A stretch of 46,238 nucleotides of DNA from Planococcus beigongshangi (GCF_016820495.1 NZ_JADHDU010000010.1:1-46238); one strand, 5' to 3'. Counted from the first letter of the stretch, positions 24,810 through 33,037 are shown. Translations and numbers: made by a program. The notes: generated by a model not told the origin, from the sequence alone.

Positions 24810-25331
24810 TTATTTTACAACCAATACGGAGCAGGAAGCTTCCTTGATCAGTTTTTGACTGACCGAGCCGACGAAGAACCGCTGCAGTCCGGATTTCCCG
24901 CTGTTGCCGACCACCAGCAGATCAATTTTCTGTTCTTCGATAAAGGCGGGGATAGTCTTGGCAGCATTCCCTTCAAGCGCCAACACCGTTCCTTCTATAT
25001 TCATCTCATCGAGTTGCTGCTGGATGGAATTATGCATTTGCTTAGAGAATTCTGATGGGCGTTCCATCGGTTCTTTTGGCACTCTGCTGCCTTCGTTTTC
25101 ACCAAGACCGTATGGCATGAATTGTGCATACGTACTATCCACTTCAGCAGACGTCACAGGTGCTGAAGCATCCCCGGCATTCATGAAGCCGATGCTTTCC
25201 TGCATCTCTTCGTTGACATAGATAATCGAAAGCTGCAGTGCCGGAAAATCCTGTTTCAATTCCATCGCTTTATCCAAAGCGAGTTTACTGCCGTCTGAAC
25301 CGTCATATGCGACTGCCATTTTCTTGTACAT
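24810..25331 (-). CDS. Universal stress protein (UspA family)
   Basis: A nucleotide-binding stress protein of about 173 residues. The N terminus KKMAVAYDGSDGSKLALDKAMEL and the C-terminal ATP loop VGNSGKSGLQRFFVGSVSQKLIKEASCSVLVV (G-x2-G-x9-G-S) are typical. A roughly 30-residue insertion after the second strand (GFMNAGDASAPVTSAEVDS) is variable in the family. GGGGTG precedes several possible ATG starts; I choose 25331. It is monocistronic and divergent from the bmr leader region. Confidence 0.9.
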   Translation of the reverse strand: MYKKMAVAYDGSDGSKLALDKAMELKQDFPALQLSIIYVNEEMQESIGFMNAGDASAPVTSAEVDSTYAQFMPYGLGENEGSRVPKEPMERPSEFSKQMHNSIQQQLDEMNIEGTVLALEGNAAKTIPAFIEEQKIDLLVVGNSGKSGLQRFFVGSVSQKLIKEASCSVLVVK

Positions 25332-25543
25332 CATCTTCACCCCACTAGGATTTGCTGTTATTAAGAAAGTACCCGTATGGAGGAAAATAAAAACATTCGT
25401 TTGTCTTTTATCATATTATATTGAGCTATGAAAGAACGGTTCCCGTAAAGTCAACGGAGAAAGGGGGTAAGTCCGATGTAAATAGTAATATTTTGAGAAA
25501 ATAAGTAATTAGTGAACGAATATTCTATTTTATTAAAATAATG

Positions 25544-25573
25544 TTGACAATTCAAAAAAGGCAGTGTTACGCT
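25544..25573 (+). promoter_or_regulatory. Promoter of the bmr leader
   Basis: TTGACA (25544-25549), 18-nt spacer, then an extended -10 of the form TGT-TACGCT (25565-25573). The perfect -35 with TGn suggests a real promoter despite the weak -10. Confidence 0.6.
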
Positions 25574-25609
25574 TGAGCTATCAAATTTGAAGGAATGGAG
25601 GTTTTGACG

Positions 25610-25681
25610 ATGAAAAAAGTATTTATAAACACTGTGCCCAATTTCATATCTGCGTCAGGCCATCCTGTTTTTTGCCTTTGA
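25610..25681 (+). CDS. Leader peptide of the bmrCD operon (23 residues, BmrB-like in role)
   Basis: GGAGG lies 8 nt before ATG. The peptide begins MKKVFINTVPNFISASG and ends PVFCL before TGA. In B. subtilis the bmrCD operon is induced by ribosome-targeting antibiotics through translation of a leader peptide (bmrB, longer than this one) and a conditional terminator. Here the ORF is followed by two tandem terminators (25707-25773). Codons GTG CCC AAT TTC (25634-25645) can pair, with bulges, to 25698-25710 at the base of the first terminator. Sequence similarity to BmrB was not assessed; the functional parallel is from position and architecture. Confidence 0.65.
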   Translation: MKKVFINTVPNFISASGHPVFCL

Positions 25682-25706
25682 ATTTATTTCGTGACTAGAA
25701 ATATTG

Positions 25707-25734
25707 GGACCGGTCTGAACACCTGTCCTTTTTT
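25707..25734 (+). terminator. First attenuator terminator of bmrCD
   Basis: GGACCGGT pairs with ACCTGTCC (one mismatch), followed by six T. It lies 25 nt after the leader stop codon. Confidence 0.65.
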
Positions 25735-25739
25735 CGTGA

Positions 25740-25773
25740 GCGCATGCCGAGAAAAATTGGCATGCGCTTTTTT
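25740..25773 (+). terminator. Second attenuator terminator of bmrCD
   Basis: A perfect 9-bp stem GCGCATGCC/GGCATGCGC with a 10-nt A-rich loop and six T. It stands only 5 nt after the first terminator, about 190 nt before bmrC. Confidence 0.9.
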
Positions 25774-25877
25774 ATGTGTCCAGACACCAGGGGACGCTTC
25801 CGTTTTATATGGATTTAACCAGCGTCAGCTGTTAAATAGGGATTAATTCCCAATAAAAAATGAAGGAGATAAGGAAA

Positions 25878-25934
25878 ATGGAAAAAATCCAACAACGTAA
25901 AATTATGATCAAGGAATCGCTGGAAGGCGATTAG
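25878..25934 (+). CDS. Second small ORF before bmrC (18 residues, putative)
   Basis: AAGGAG lies 9 nt before ATG 25878. The frame reads MEKIQQRKIMIKESLEGD and stops at TAG, 31 nt before bmrC. The strong ribosome binding site and charged composition suggest that it is translated. It may couple translation into bmrC or be a small subunit. I know no homologue with certainty. Confidence 0.5.
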   Translation: MEKIQQRKIMIKESLEGD

Positions 25935-25965
25935 CTGAAATCGAAGACGAAAGAAGGAGTTATTT

Positions 25966-27702
25966 ATGTTTGATGTATTATGGAAATTAAGATGGTTTTT
26001 TAAAGAAAATTGGCTTCGATATACGATCGCAGTAGGGTTATTGCTGATTGCGAATATACTTGAAATTATTCCGCCATGGCTGATCGGAGTCGCGATTGAC
26101 TCCATCGCCCAAAACGAATTGACTTCAGAGCTGTTGTGGCAATACGTAATTGTGCTGGCTGTCGCGATGATACTTGCCTACCTCATTAATTTTGTGTGGC
26201 AATATCAATTGTTCGGGGGTGCCTATGTGATTGAGCGGCAGCTGCGCTCCAGTCTGATGGGACATTTCTTAAAGATGACACCCACATTTTTTGAAAAGAA
26301 CCGGACCGGCGATTTGATGGCACGCTCGACAAATGACCTGCGTGCAATTTCAGAAACAGCCGGATTCGGGATATTGACGCTTGTCGATTCAACCTTATAT
26401 ATGGCCACTATCATCATCGCGATGGGCTTTCTCGTTTCCTGGGAATTGACCTTGTTGGCGTTGATCCCGTTGCCGATCCTGGCGATAGTCGTCCAGATTC
26501 TTGGCCGCAAAATCCATGAACGCTACACATTGGCACAGGATGCATTCGGTGACATGAATGACAGTGTGCTTGAATCTGTTGGCGGGGTGCGAGTCGTGCG
26601 TGCTTACGTTCAGGAGCGGTCATCCGAACAGCAATTTGCTGATATGACGGAAGATGTCTATGAGAAAAACATGGCTGTTGAGCGGATCGATGCTTTATTT
26701 GCCCCGGTCACGAAAGTGCTGACGGCGATCAGTTATATGATTGGTCTTGGATATGGCGCATTTCTCGTCGCTGAAGGGAAGATGACACTCGGCGATCTCG
26801 TGGCTTTCAATGTATACCTCGGGATGATCGTCTGGCCGATGTTCGCTATCGGGGAACTGATCAATATTCTCCAGCGCGGCAATGCGTCGCTTGACCGGGT
26901 TAATGAAACCCTTGAGTACAAAGAGGATGTCGTGGATCCACTGAAACCCGTGTTCGCGGAAAAACCCGAAAATATCGGGTTCCGTGATTTCAGTTTCACC
27001 TATCCGACTTCCAGTTCGATCAATCTGCAGGGCATCAACCTTTCGATGAACAGCGGGCAGACACTCGGCATTGTGGGGAAAACGGGAAGCGGAAAAACAA
27101 CTTTCGTCAAGCAATTGATGAGGGAATACCCAGCCGGGCAGGGTTCGATCATGCTGAACGGCATCGAACTTCAGGATCTGACAAAAGATCAGCTGCGCGG
27201 CTGGATCGGTTATGTGCCCCAGGACCATGTCCTGTTCTCCCGTACGATCCGGGCCAATATCCTATTCGGTAAATCGGATGCGACGGAAGAAGATATTGCA
27301 GAAGCCTTGCGATTATCACATTTCACGAAAGATCTGGAAATGCTCCCGAGAGGCCTCGATACATTGGTGGGAGAAAAAGGGGTGGCACTTTCAGGAGGCC
27401 AGAAACAGCGTATTTCGATTGCGCGGGCGCTGATCAAAAACCCTGAAATATTGATACTTGATGATTCACTGTCGGCAGTCGATGCCAAGACAGAAGCGAA
27501 AATCATTGAAAATATCCAAGCTGAACGTTCTGGAAAAACGACGATCATTACGACCCACCGGCTGTCTGCTGTGCAGCATGCGGATTGGATCGTCGTTCTC
27601 GATGACGGAAAAGTCCTCGAAGAAGGAACACATGAAGATTTGCTGAAGAAAAATGGATGGTATAACGAACAATTCCTCCGCCAGCAGATTGAGGAGGTGT
27701 AA
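25966..27702 (+). CDS. bmrC: Heterodimeric multidrug ABC exporter subunit BmrC (YheI)
   Basis: A half-transporter of 578 residues with six N-terminal helices (about 1-310) and a nucleotide-binding domain. Walker A is GKTGSGKTT (about 370-378), the signature is LSGGQKQR, and Walker B reads ILILDDSLSAVDA. The residue after the Walker B Asp is Asp rather than the catalytic Glu, as expected for the subunit that forms the degenerate ATP site in such heterodimers. It pairs with BmrD, encoded 2 nt downstream, to export drugs. Its expression is probably controlled by the leader and terminators in front. Confidence 0.95.
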   Translation: MFDVLWKLRWFFKENWLRYTIAVGLLLIANILEIIPPWLIGVAIDSIAQNELTSELLWQYVIVLAVAMILAYLINFVWQYQLFGGAYVIERQLRSSLMGHFLKMTPTFFEKNRTGDLMARSTNDLRAISETAGFGILTLVDSTLYMATIIIAMGFLVSWELTLLALIPLPILAIVVQILGRKIHERYTLAQDAFGDMNDSVLESVGGVRVVRAYVQERSSEQQFADMTEDVYEKNMAVERIDALFAPVTKVLTAISYMIGLGYGAFLVAEGKMTLGDLVAFNVYLGMIVWPMFAIGELINILQRGNASLDRVNETLEYKEDVVDPLKPVFAEKPENIGFRDFSFTYPTSSSINLQGINLSMNSGQTLGIVGKTGSGKTTFVKQLMREYPAGQGSIMLNGIELQDLTKDQLRGWIGYVPQDHVLFSRTIRANILFGKSDATEEDIAEALRLSHFTKDLEMLPRGLDTLVGEKGVALSGGQKQRISIARALIKNPEILILDDSLSAVDAKTEAKIIENIQAERSGKTTIITTHRLSAVQHADWIVVLDDGKVLEEGTHEDLLKKNGWYNEQFLRQQIEEV

Positions 27703-27704
27703 CA

Positions 27705-29459
27705 ATGACTACAGGAAAAAGATTATTACAATATGCACTGAATTTTAAAAGTGTCTTAATCACCGGATTGGTCTTCCTGGCAGTAGCGGTTGCCGCTGAC
27801 CTTGCGACACCGCTCATTGCCAAGGAAATCATCGATAACCATATCCCTGCAAGAGGGGAAGCGGTCGATTTCAGGCCGATCGCCAATTTATTGGCTTTGT
27901 TCTTTGTGCTCGGCATCATCACCGCGATTTTCCGTTACCTGCAGTATATCCTGCTGCAAAAAGGGGCCAATAAGATCATCCGGAAAATGCGCAATGATGT
28001 TTTTGAACATGTGCAAAGGCTGCCGATCCGTTATTTCGATGACCTGCCGGCCGGTAAGGTCGTTGCCCGAATCACAAATGACACGGAAGCCATCAGGGAG
28101 TTATTTGTAACGGTATTGTCGCAGTTTGCGACCAGTTTCATGTATATGGCCGGTATTTATGCGGCATTGTTCTACCTGGACTGGCGCATGGCGCTGATCA
28201 CGTTCATCATTGTTCCGCTGCTTTACGTATGGATGCTCGTCTACCGTAAGTATGCGGCAAAATACAATCATGTCGTCCGTGAAAAAGTCAGTGACATGAA
28301 TGCGATGATCAACGAATCCATTCAAGGTATGACGATCATCCAGGCGTTTCGCCGGGAGAAACAGATGAAAGAAGAATTCGAAACGATGAACAATGTGCAT
28401 TTCAAATTCCAGCAGAAGCTGCTGATCCTGGAAGCCGCAGCATCCCATAATATGGTGGGAATTCTGCGTTCACTTGTTTTCATCGCGTTCATCTGGTATT
28501 TCGGCGGGGCTTCCATGACCGGCAGTTCGGTTGTAACGGTCGGGGTGCTTTATGCATTCGTCGATTATATCATCCGCCTGTTCAATCCGATCAGCGGCAT
28601 CGTCAACCAGTTTGCAAAACTGGAACAGGCATTGGTTGCTGCTGAACGGGTATTCCGCTTGCTTGACCGCAGCGGGGAAGATGTAAGTGATGAAAAAATT
28701 CCAAGATATCAAGGCAACGTCCGATTTGAGAAAGTCTGGTTTGCTTATAAGGAAGAGGAATATGTTTTGAAGGACCTCACATTCGAGGCGAAGCAGGGGG
28801 AGACCGTGGCCCTGGTCGGCCATACGGGTTCCGGAAAAAGTTCCATCATGAATCTTCTGTTCCGTTTCTATGATGTGTCGAAAGGGACCATCACCATCGA
28901 CGGAGTCAATGTCAATGACATGCCGAGACAGAGTGTCCGAGAGCATATGGGGATTGTCTTACAGGATCCGTATCTGTTCTCTGGAACGATTGAATCGAAT
29001 ATCACATTGGGTGATAAACGGATCAGCCGCGAGCGGGCCATCAAAGCGCTTGAAGAAGTCGGAGGCGAACGGGTGCTGAAGCATCTGCCGCAAGGCATCG
29101 ATGAGCCGGTCGTCGAAAAAGGCAGCACCTTGTCTTCCGGCCAGCGTCAATTGGTATCTTTCGCACGTGCCTTAGCTTTCGATCCGGCAATTCTCATTCT
29201 GGATGAAGCCACATCGAATATCGATACCGAGACGGAAGAAATCATCCAACATGCGATGGAAGTGCTGAAAAAAGGAAGAACGACGTTTATCATCGCTCAC
29301 AGATTATCCACGATCAAAAATGCGGACCGCATCCTTGTGCTAGACCGCGGAGAAATCGCCGAAGCCGGTTCCCATGATGAACTGATGAAACTCGGCGGCA
29401 CCTATTATCAGATGTATCAGATCCAATCAGGAATGTCTTCTGCCCAGAAAATCGGGTAG
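27705..29459 (+). CDS. bmrD: Heterodimeric multidrug ABC exporter subunit BmrD (YheH)
   Basis: The catalytic partner of BmrC, 584 residues. It has six helices and an ATPase domain with Walker A GHTGSGKSS (about 371-379), signature LSSGQRQL (LSSGQ rather than LSGGQ) and Walker B AILILDEATSNIDT with the catalytic Glu. A ribosome binding site, GAGGTG, lies at the end of bmrC, so translation is coupled. As I remember, the B. subtilis protein is about 90 residues longer because of an extracellular insertion, which this shorter version would lack. No clear terminator follows; the repeat copy at 29632 is next. Confidence 0.95.
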   Translation: MTTGKRLLQYALNFKSVLITGLVFLAVAVAADLATPLIAKEIIDNHIPARGEAVDFRPIANLLALFFVLGIITAIFRYLQYILLQKGANKIIRKMRNDVFEHVQRLPIRYFDDLPAGKVVARITNDTEAIRELFVTVLSQFATSFMYMAGIYAALFYLDWRMALITFIIVPLLYVWMLVYRKYAAKYNHVVREKVSDMNAMINESIQGMTIIQAFRREKQMKEEFETMNNVHFKFQQKLLILEAAASHNMVGILRSLVFIAFIWYFGGASMTGSSVVTVGVLYAFVDYIIRLFNPISGIVNQFAKLEQALVAAERVFRLLDRSGEDVSDEKIPRYQGNVRFEKVWFAYKEEEYVLKDLTFEAKQGETVALVGHTGSGKSSIMNLLFRFYDVSKGTITIDGVNVNDMPRQSVREHMGIVLQDPYLFSGTIESNITLGDKRISRERAIKALEEVGGERVLKHLPQGIDEPVVEKGSTLSSGQRQLVSFARALAFDPAILILDEATSNIDTETEEIIQHAMEVLKKGRTTFIIAHRLSTIKNADRILVLDRGEIAEAGSHDELMKLGGTYYQMYQIQSGMSSAQKIG

Positions 29460-29631
29460 GGGACATTCTCTTTTTTGTTTTTGAAGGTGTGGAGAGGAAT
29501 AATATACCGCTTCTGGATTTGAGAGCAATTAAGTAGGTTCTTGAATAAGTGTAGCAGTCTAATTTACTCGGGCGAATGCCCGAGTGAGCAAGCATTTTCC
29601 CAATTACATGATATGAACTGACCATCACTAC

Positions 29632-29818
29632 AGAGAACTTCCTGAAGATATGTAGCAGAACAGCGCAGAAAACCGTACTGCTCCTGCGGCTTAGCGACGA
29701 AGCTAGCGCAGCGATGCAACGCACTTTCATGTCTCGAAGCTAGCGTTAGCGATGCAGAGACAGGAGCATGGGTTTTGGAAAGCGAAGCTGTACTGCGGAA
29801 TATCGGTTACTGCTACTT
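29632..29818. repeat. Partial copy of the ~400-bp intergenic repeat (3' half)
   Basis: This stretch aligns over its whole length with the 3' half of the copies at 35868-36244 and 45781-46238. It has the stems GCAGAACAGC/GCTGTACTGC, AAAACC/GGTTTT and TGCTCCTG/CAGGAGCA. Inside are two modules, GAAGCTAGCGCAGCGATGCA and GAAGCTAGCGTTAGCGATGCA, the second flanked by TGTCTC/GAGACA. The 29460-29631 part before it, holding a small ACTCGGGC/GCCCGAGT hairpin at about 29568, has no recognisable feature. Confidence 0.8.
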
Positions 29819-29881
29819 TACTAGAGGCAATTGCTGTTATATTTTCCGTGCTTTACTTTATAATGAAGGGACGGAGAAGAA

Positions 29882-29907
29882 AAAGCGCTGAAACATATCA
29901 GCGCTTT
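29882..29907 (-). terminator. Terminator of yheE
   Basis: A 10-bp stem AAAGCGCTGA/TCAGCGCTTT followed on the minus strand by TTCTTC, directly after the yheE stop codon. Confidence 0.8.
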
Positions 29908-30109
29908 AATCGTATACATGATAGAGCATAAGTTCATGGACCATCTTTTTGACAACCTCTTCATCCTCGGGCTGACGGATGCCCCAGGCAATCGTTCCGT
30001 CCGGGTGGTATTCTCCCGTAATGCGTTCATTTTTATAATAGAATGAAATATTCCAGCCGGGAAGCTGGGTGTTTTCGAACATCGGCGTAAATTTAAAATG
30101 CTGCAGCAT
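29906..30109 (-). CDS. yheE: YheE-like small protein (DUF5342)
   Basis: A 67-residue soluble protein. FENTQLPGWNISFYYKNERITGEYHPDGTIAW and the ending VHELMLYHVYD match the YheE family as I remember it. Function is unknown. GGAGG lies 6 nt before ATG. It is divergent from yheB, as in the yhe cluster of Bacillus. Confidence 0.8.
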   Translation of the reverse strand: MLQHFKFTPMFENTQLPGWNISFYYKNERITGEYHPDGTIAWGIRQPEDEEVVKKMVHELMLYHVYD

Positions 30110-30187
30110 GCAATTCCTCCTTTGCTATCCATTCCATTATAGGGGATAGCGTGAAAACCATAAAGACAAAAGAAGAGAGTGAAGATA

Positions 30188-31336
30188 TTGAATACAATTT
30201 TGATCATCGGGTTGATGGCATTGATCGGTGCGCTGATCGGTGGATTCACCAATTTCATCGCCATTAAAATGCTGTTCCGACCTTATAAAGCCGTATACAT
30301 CGGCAAGTGGCGACTGCCTTTTACACCAGGATTGATACCGAAGCGACGTGATGAATTATCCACGCAGCTCGGCCGCACCATCGTCCAGCATTTATTGACG
30401 CCGGAAACTTTCAAAAAGCGTTTTTTAAATGAAGGGATGCGCGTCAAAGCGGAAAACTGGCTGTATGATCAGGTGGACCGCCATGTATTCCAATCCTCCA
30501 ACTCATTGAATGATTGGCTGGAATCAGCGGGACAGCAGGGAGTCTCGCAAAAAGTCGAGGCGAAACTGGATGAACTTGTGGATCGCCAGATTGTGTCGCT
30601 CCGTGAATATACGAAAGACAAGACAGTCCGGGAAGTACTGCCGGAAAATTGGCGGAATGAAGCAGAACAGAAAATGCTTGTTGGATTGAAATACGCCATA
30701 GATCAGGGCTCGGATTATTTTGCTTCTATAGAAGGTAGAAAAACAATCCGGACATTTCTTGATGAGTTTCTATCCTCGCGGGGCCGTCTCGGCAATATGC
30801 TGCATTCATTATTCGGGGAAGCACGGGTGCTGGTGGACCGGATCCAGCCGGAAATCATCAAATTCCTCAATTCGCCGCGGACTTTTGAGCTCTTGGCAAC
30901 GCTCGCATACGGGGAATGGGAGAAGATCCAGGACCGGAAAGCGGATGATTTTCTGAAGGAATTCGATTTCGATCCAGCCATTGAGGCTGTAAAGCAATAT
31001 GTCCGGGAGACAGCCGATATTGAAGGGCGGCTGGGGGCAACACTTGCAGAGACTTGGCCAACAGGGTTAGAATGGACAAGTAAAAACATTATCCCCCTTG
31101 TAGTGGAATTCGCTTTTGAACAAGGGGAGGTAAAATTGGAAGAAGCCTTGCAGAAGATCAACATGGAAGGCATGGTCAAAGAGCAAGTCGATTCTCTGCC
31201 GTTAAACCGCCTGGAAGAACTCGTTTTGGGGATTTCGCAGCGGGAATTGAAAATGATTACAGCGCTTGGCTTTTTACTTGGCGGCGTCATCGGCGTTGTC
31301 CAGGGAGTTCTCAGTCTGGCACTGAATAATATGTAG
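30188..31336 (+). CDS. yheB: YheB, DUF445 membrane protein
   Basis: A protein of about 382 residues with one helix at each end (ILIIGLMALIGALIGGFTNFIAIKMLF at the start, ALGFLLGGVIGVVQGVLSLAL at the end) and a long helical middle. The motif GGFTNFIAIKMLFRPYKAVYIGKWRLPFTPGLIPKRRDELSTQLG is the DUF445 signature. In Bacillus it belongs to the sporulation-associated yheBA pair, but the role is not defined. The frame opens at GTG 30179; TTG 30188 has GAGAGTG at suitable spacing and is my choice. yheA follows 12 nt later. Confidence 0.88.
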   Translation: MNTILIIGLMALIGALIGGFTNFIAIKMLFRPYKAVYIGKWRLPFTPGLIPKRRDELSTQLGRTIVQHLLTPETFKKRFLNEGMRVKAENWLYDQVDRHVFQSSNSLNDWLESAGQQGVSQKVEAKLDELVDRQIVSLREYTKDKTVREVLPENWRNEAEQKMLVGLKYAIDQGSDYFASIEGRKTIRTFLDEFLSSRGRLGNMLHSLFGEARVLVDRIQPEIIKFLNSPRTFELLATLAYGEWEKIQDRKADDFLKEFDFDPAIEAVKQYVRETADIEGRLGATLAETWPTGLEWTSKNIIPLVVEFAFEQGEVKLEEALQKINMEGMVKEQVDSLPLNRLEELVLGISQRELKMITALGFLLGGVIGVVQGVLSLALNNM

Positions 31337-31348
31337 AGGAGAATTTTA

Positions 31349-31696
31349 ATGGCAGTTAATATTTATGATGACATCAACAAATTGGAAAGCACGTTCCGTT
31401 CGACAGATGAGTTTCAAAAACTTGAGGCAGCGGTGGAAAACGTGAAATCCGATAACGAAGCGAACGAATTATTCAAAAGTTTCCGTGATCTTCAAATCAC
31501 GCTGCAGCAAAAACAGCAGCAGGGTGAAGAAATCACGGAAGAAGAAATGATGGGCGCACAGTCTACTGCTATGGCAGCACAGCAGAACGAAAAGATTCTT
31601 GCGATGCTGGAAGCCGAGATGGGCCTCAGCCAAATGATCGAAGAAGTGAATCGTGTCTTGATCAAGCCGGTCCAATCTTTGTATGAAAGTATGTAA
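31349..31696 (+). CDS. yheA: YheA, YlbF/YmcA family protein
   Basis: A 115-residue all-helical protein of the YlbF/YmcA/YheA family, whose members YlbF and YmcA bind RNase Y and influence biofilm and competence. The sequence DDINKLESTFRSTDEFQKLEAAVENVKSDNEANELFKSFRDLQ and the C-terminal EVNRVLIKPVQSLYES are typical. AGGAG precedes ATG. Its stop codon is followed, 4 nt later, by the 119-bp tandem repeat. Confidence 0.93.
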   Translation: MAVNIYDDINKLESTFRSTDEFQKLEAAVENVKSDNEANELFKSFRDLQITLQQKQQQGEEITEEEMMGAQSTAMAAQQNEKILAMLEAEMGLSQMIEEVNRVLIKPVQSLYESM

Positions 31697-31700
31697 TAAG

Positions 31701-32093
31701 AAAAGCGACGGCGCCCGTTAAGCCCTGACAGTCATAAGACGGATCAGTGGAGCGGCTTTCGCCGCGCAGCTGGGCAGGCTTATGAACCGAGGGGCTGGGC
31801 CGCCGGAGTCTGGACAGAGAAAAGCGACGGCGCCCGTTAAGCCCTGAAAGTCATAAGACGGATCAGTGGAGCGGCTTTAGCCGCGCAGCTGGGCAGGCTT
31901 ATGAACCGAGGGGCTGGGCCGCCGGAGTCTGGACAGAGAAAAGCGACGGCGCGCGTTAAGTCCTGAAAGTCATAAGACGGATCAGGGGAGCGGCTTGAGC
32001 CGCGCAGCTGGGCAGGCTGATGAACCGAGGGGCTGGGCCGCCGGAGTCTGGACAGAGAAAAGCGACGGCGCCCGTTAAGTTTTGAAGGCATTA
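31701..32093. repeat. Tandem array of three 119-bp units plus a truncated fourth
   Basis: Units start with AAAAGCGACGGCG at 31701, 31820, 31939 and 32058, an exact period of 119 bp; the fourth stops after about 33 bp. Units differ at a few positions. Each folds as a long imperfect palindrome: GGCGCCC with GGGCCGCC, CATAAG with CTTATG, and a central hairpin GCGGCTTTAGCCGC (variants TTTC and TTGA in the middle). The family is the same as at 3797-4075. The array fills the gap between yheA and yhaR and holds no gene. Confidence 0.93.
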
Positions 32094-32156
32094 GTCGTAA
32101 TAAGTTACGCTTTCTTCTTCATTAGAAATTCTGTGGAGCAAATTTAAAGGATTTTG

Positions 32157-32219
32157 GAAAAAGACACCGAATAAGTAAAGATGAATGACAATTCATTTTT
32201 ACGAAAGGGTGTCTTTTTC
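32157..32219 (+). promoter_or_regulatory. Long hairpin covering the yhaR ribosome binding site
   Basis: GAAAAAGACACC (32157-32168) pairs with GGTGTCTTTTTC (32208-32219). Inside, GTAAAGATGAAT (32175-32186) pairs with ATTCATTTTTAC (32191-32202) with one G-U. The structure ends 1 nt before the yhaR ATG and partly hides its AAAGGG. It could be a terminator for yheA, a translational control structure or both. Confidence 0.6.
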
Positions 32220-32220
32220 T

Positions 32221-33000
32221 ATGTATGAAACAATTCGATTGGAAAAACAGGGCCGCATTGGCCATGTCGTATTAAATCGTCCAAATTCCATGAATGCGAT
32301 GAACGGGCTGATGATGAAGGAATTGGCTGACTGCTTCGAGTCTTTGCATCACGAGAAATCCCTGCACGTAGTGAAAATTTACGGGGAAGGCAGAGCATTT
32401 TCTGCCGGAGGCGATATTAAAGAGATGATGAATCCGGACAATCCGATGGACATTGATCTAGTGATGAAAGACATCAGCCGGCTGGCAAAAGCTCTTTATA
32501 CGCTGCCGCAGGTTACGATTGCCATTATCCACGGGGCATCAGCGGGACTCGGATTCTCTATGGCTCTTGCCTGTGATCATGTCATCGCTGAAGAAAACAG
32601 CAAATTGGCCATGAATTTCATTGGCATCGGACTGGTTCCGGATGGCGGCGGGCACTTCTTCATGAAAGAGCGGGTCGGCGTGCCGAAAGCGAAAGAGATC
32701 ATTTGGGCTGGACAAACGCTGAAAGCGCACGATGCACTTGCCAAAGGGCTGATAGAGGAAGTGACGGCTGAAGGGCGCGGCATGGAACATGCTGGAGCAT
32801 ATGCGGACGAGGTATTGGCCTCTCCAGTACTTTCGAAACTGGCGACCAAGAACATTCTTCATACATTGAAATTACATGAACTTGACCAGGTGCTCGAAAT
32901 GGAGGCGGCGTCACAATCAGCGATGCGACGCACAAAAGATCATCTGGAAGGCATCCAGGCATTTGTCGAAAAACGGAAGCCTGAATTTTCCGGTCAATAA
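32221..33000 (+). CDS. yhaR: Enoyl-CoA hydratase/isomerase family protein (YhaR-like)
   Basis: A crotonase-fold protein of 259 residues. The oxyanion-hole motifs are present: VKIYGEGRAFSAGGDIKEM and IIHGASAGLGFSMALACDHVIAEENSKLAMNFIGIGLVPDGGGHFFM. The Glu of GIGLVPDGG is replaced at one of the two usual hydratase positions, so isomerase or ligand-specific activity is possible. It probably acts on an acyl-CoA in fatty acid degradation. ATG 32221 has AAAGGGTG 9 nt upstream; the frame is open 12 codons further. Confidence 0.9.
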   Translation: MYETIRLEKQGRIGHVVLNRPNSMNAMNGLMMKELADCFESLHHEKSLHVVKIYGEGRAFSAGGDIKEMMNPDNPMDIDLVMKDISRLAKALYTLPQVTIAIIHGASAGLGFSMALACDHVIAEENSKLAMNFIGIGLVPDGGGHFFMKERVGVPKAKEIIWAGQTLKAHDALAKGLIEEVTAEGRGMEHAGAYADEVLASPVLSKLATKNILHTLKLHELDQVLEMEAASQSAMRRTKDHLEGIQAFVEKRKPEFSGQ

Positions 33001-33005
33001 ACAAT

Positions 33006-33037
33006 GAAAGTGTCCCAGCAAATGCTGGGGCACTTTC
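33006..33037 (+). terminator. Terminator after yhaR
   Basis: GAAAGTG-T-CCCAGC pairs with GCTGGG-G-CACTTTC around a 4-nt loop. Confidence 0.85.

Noticed and set aside
25476..25481. ATG-TAA start-stop with a strong ribosome binding site (AAGGGGG)
   Set aside because: Minimal ORFs can be regulatory, but this one lies upstream of the bmr promoter, and nothing else supports transcription across it.
31701..32093. Tandem array considered as CRISPR
   Set aside because: Units are contiguous with no unique spacers, each is 119 bp and palindromic, and no cas genes are near.
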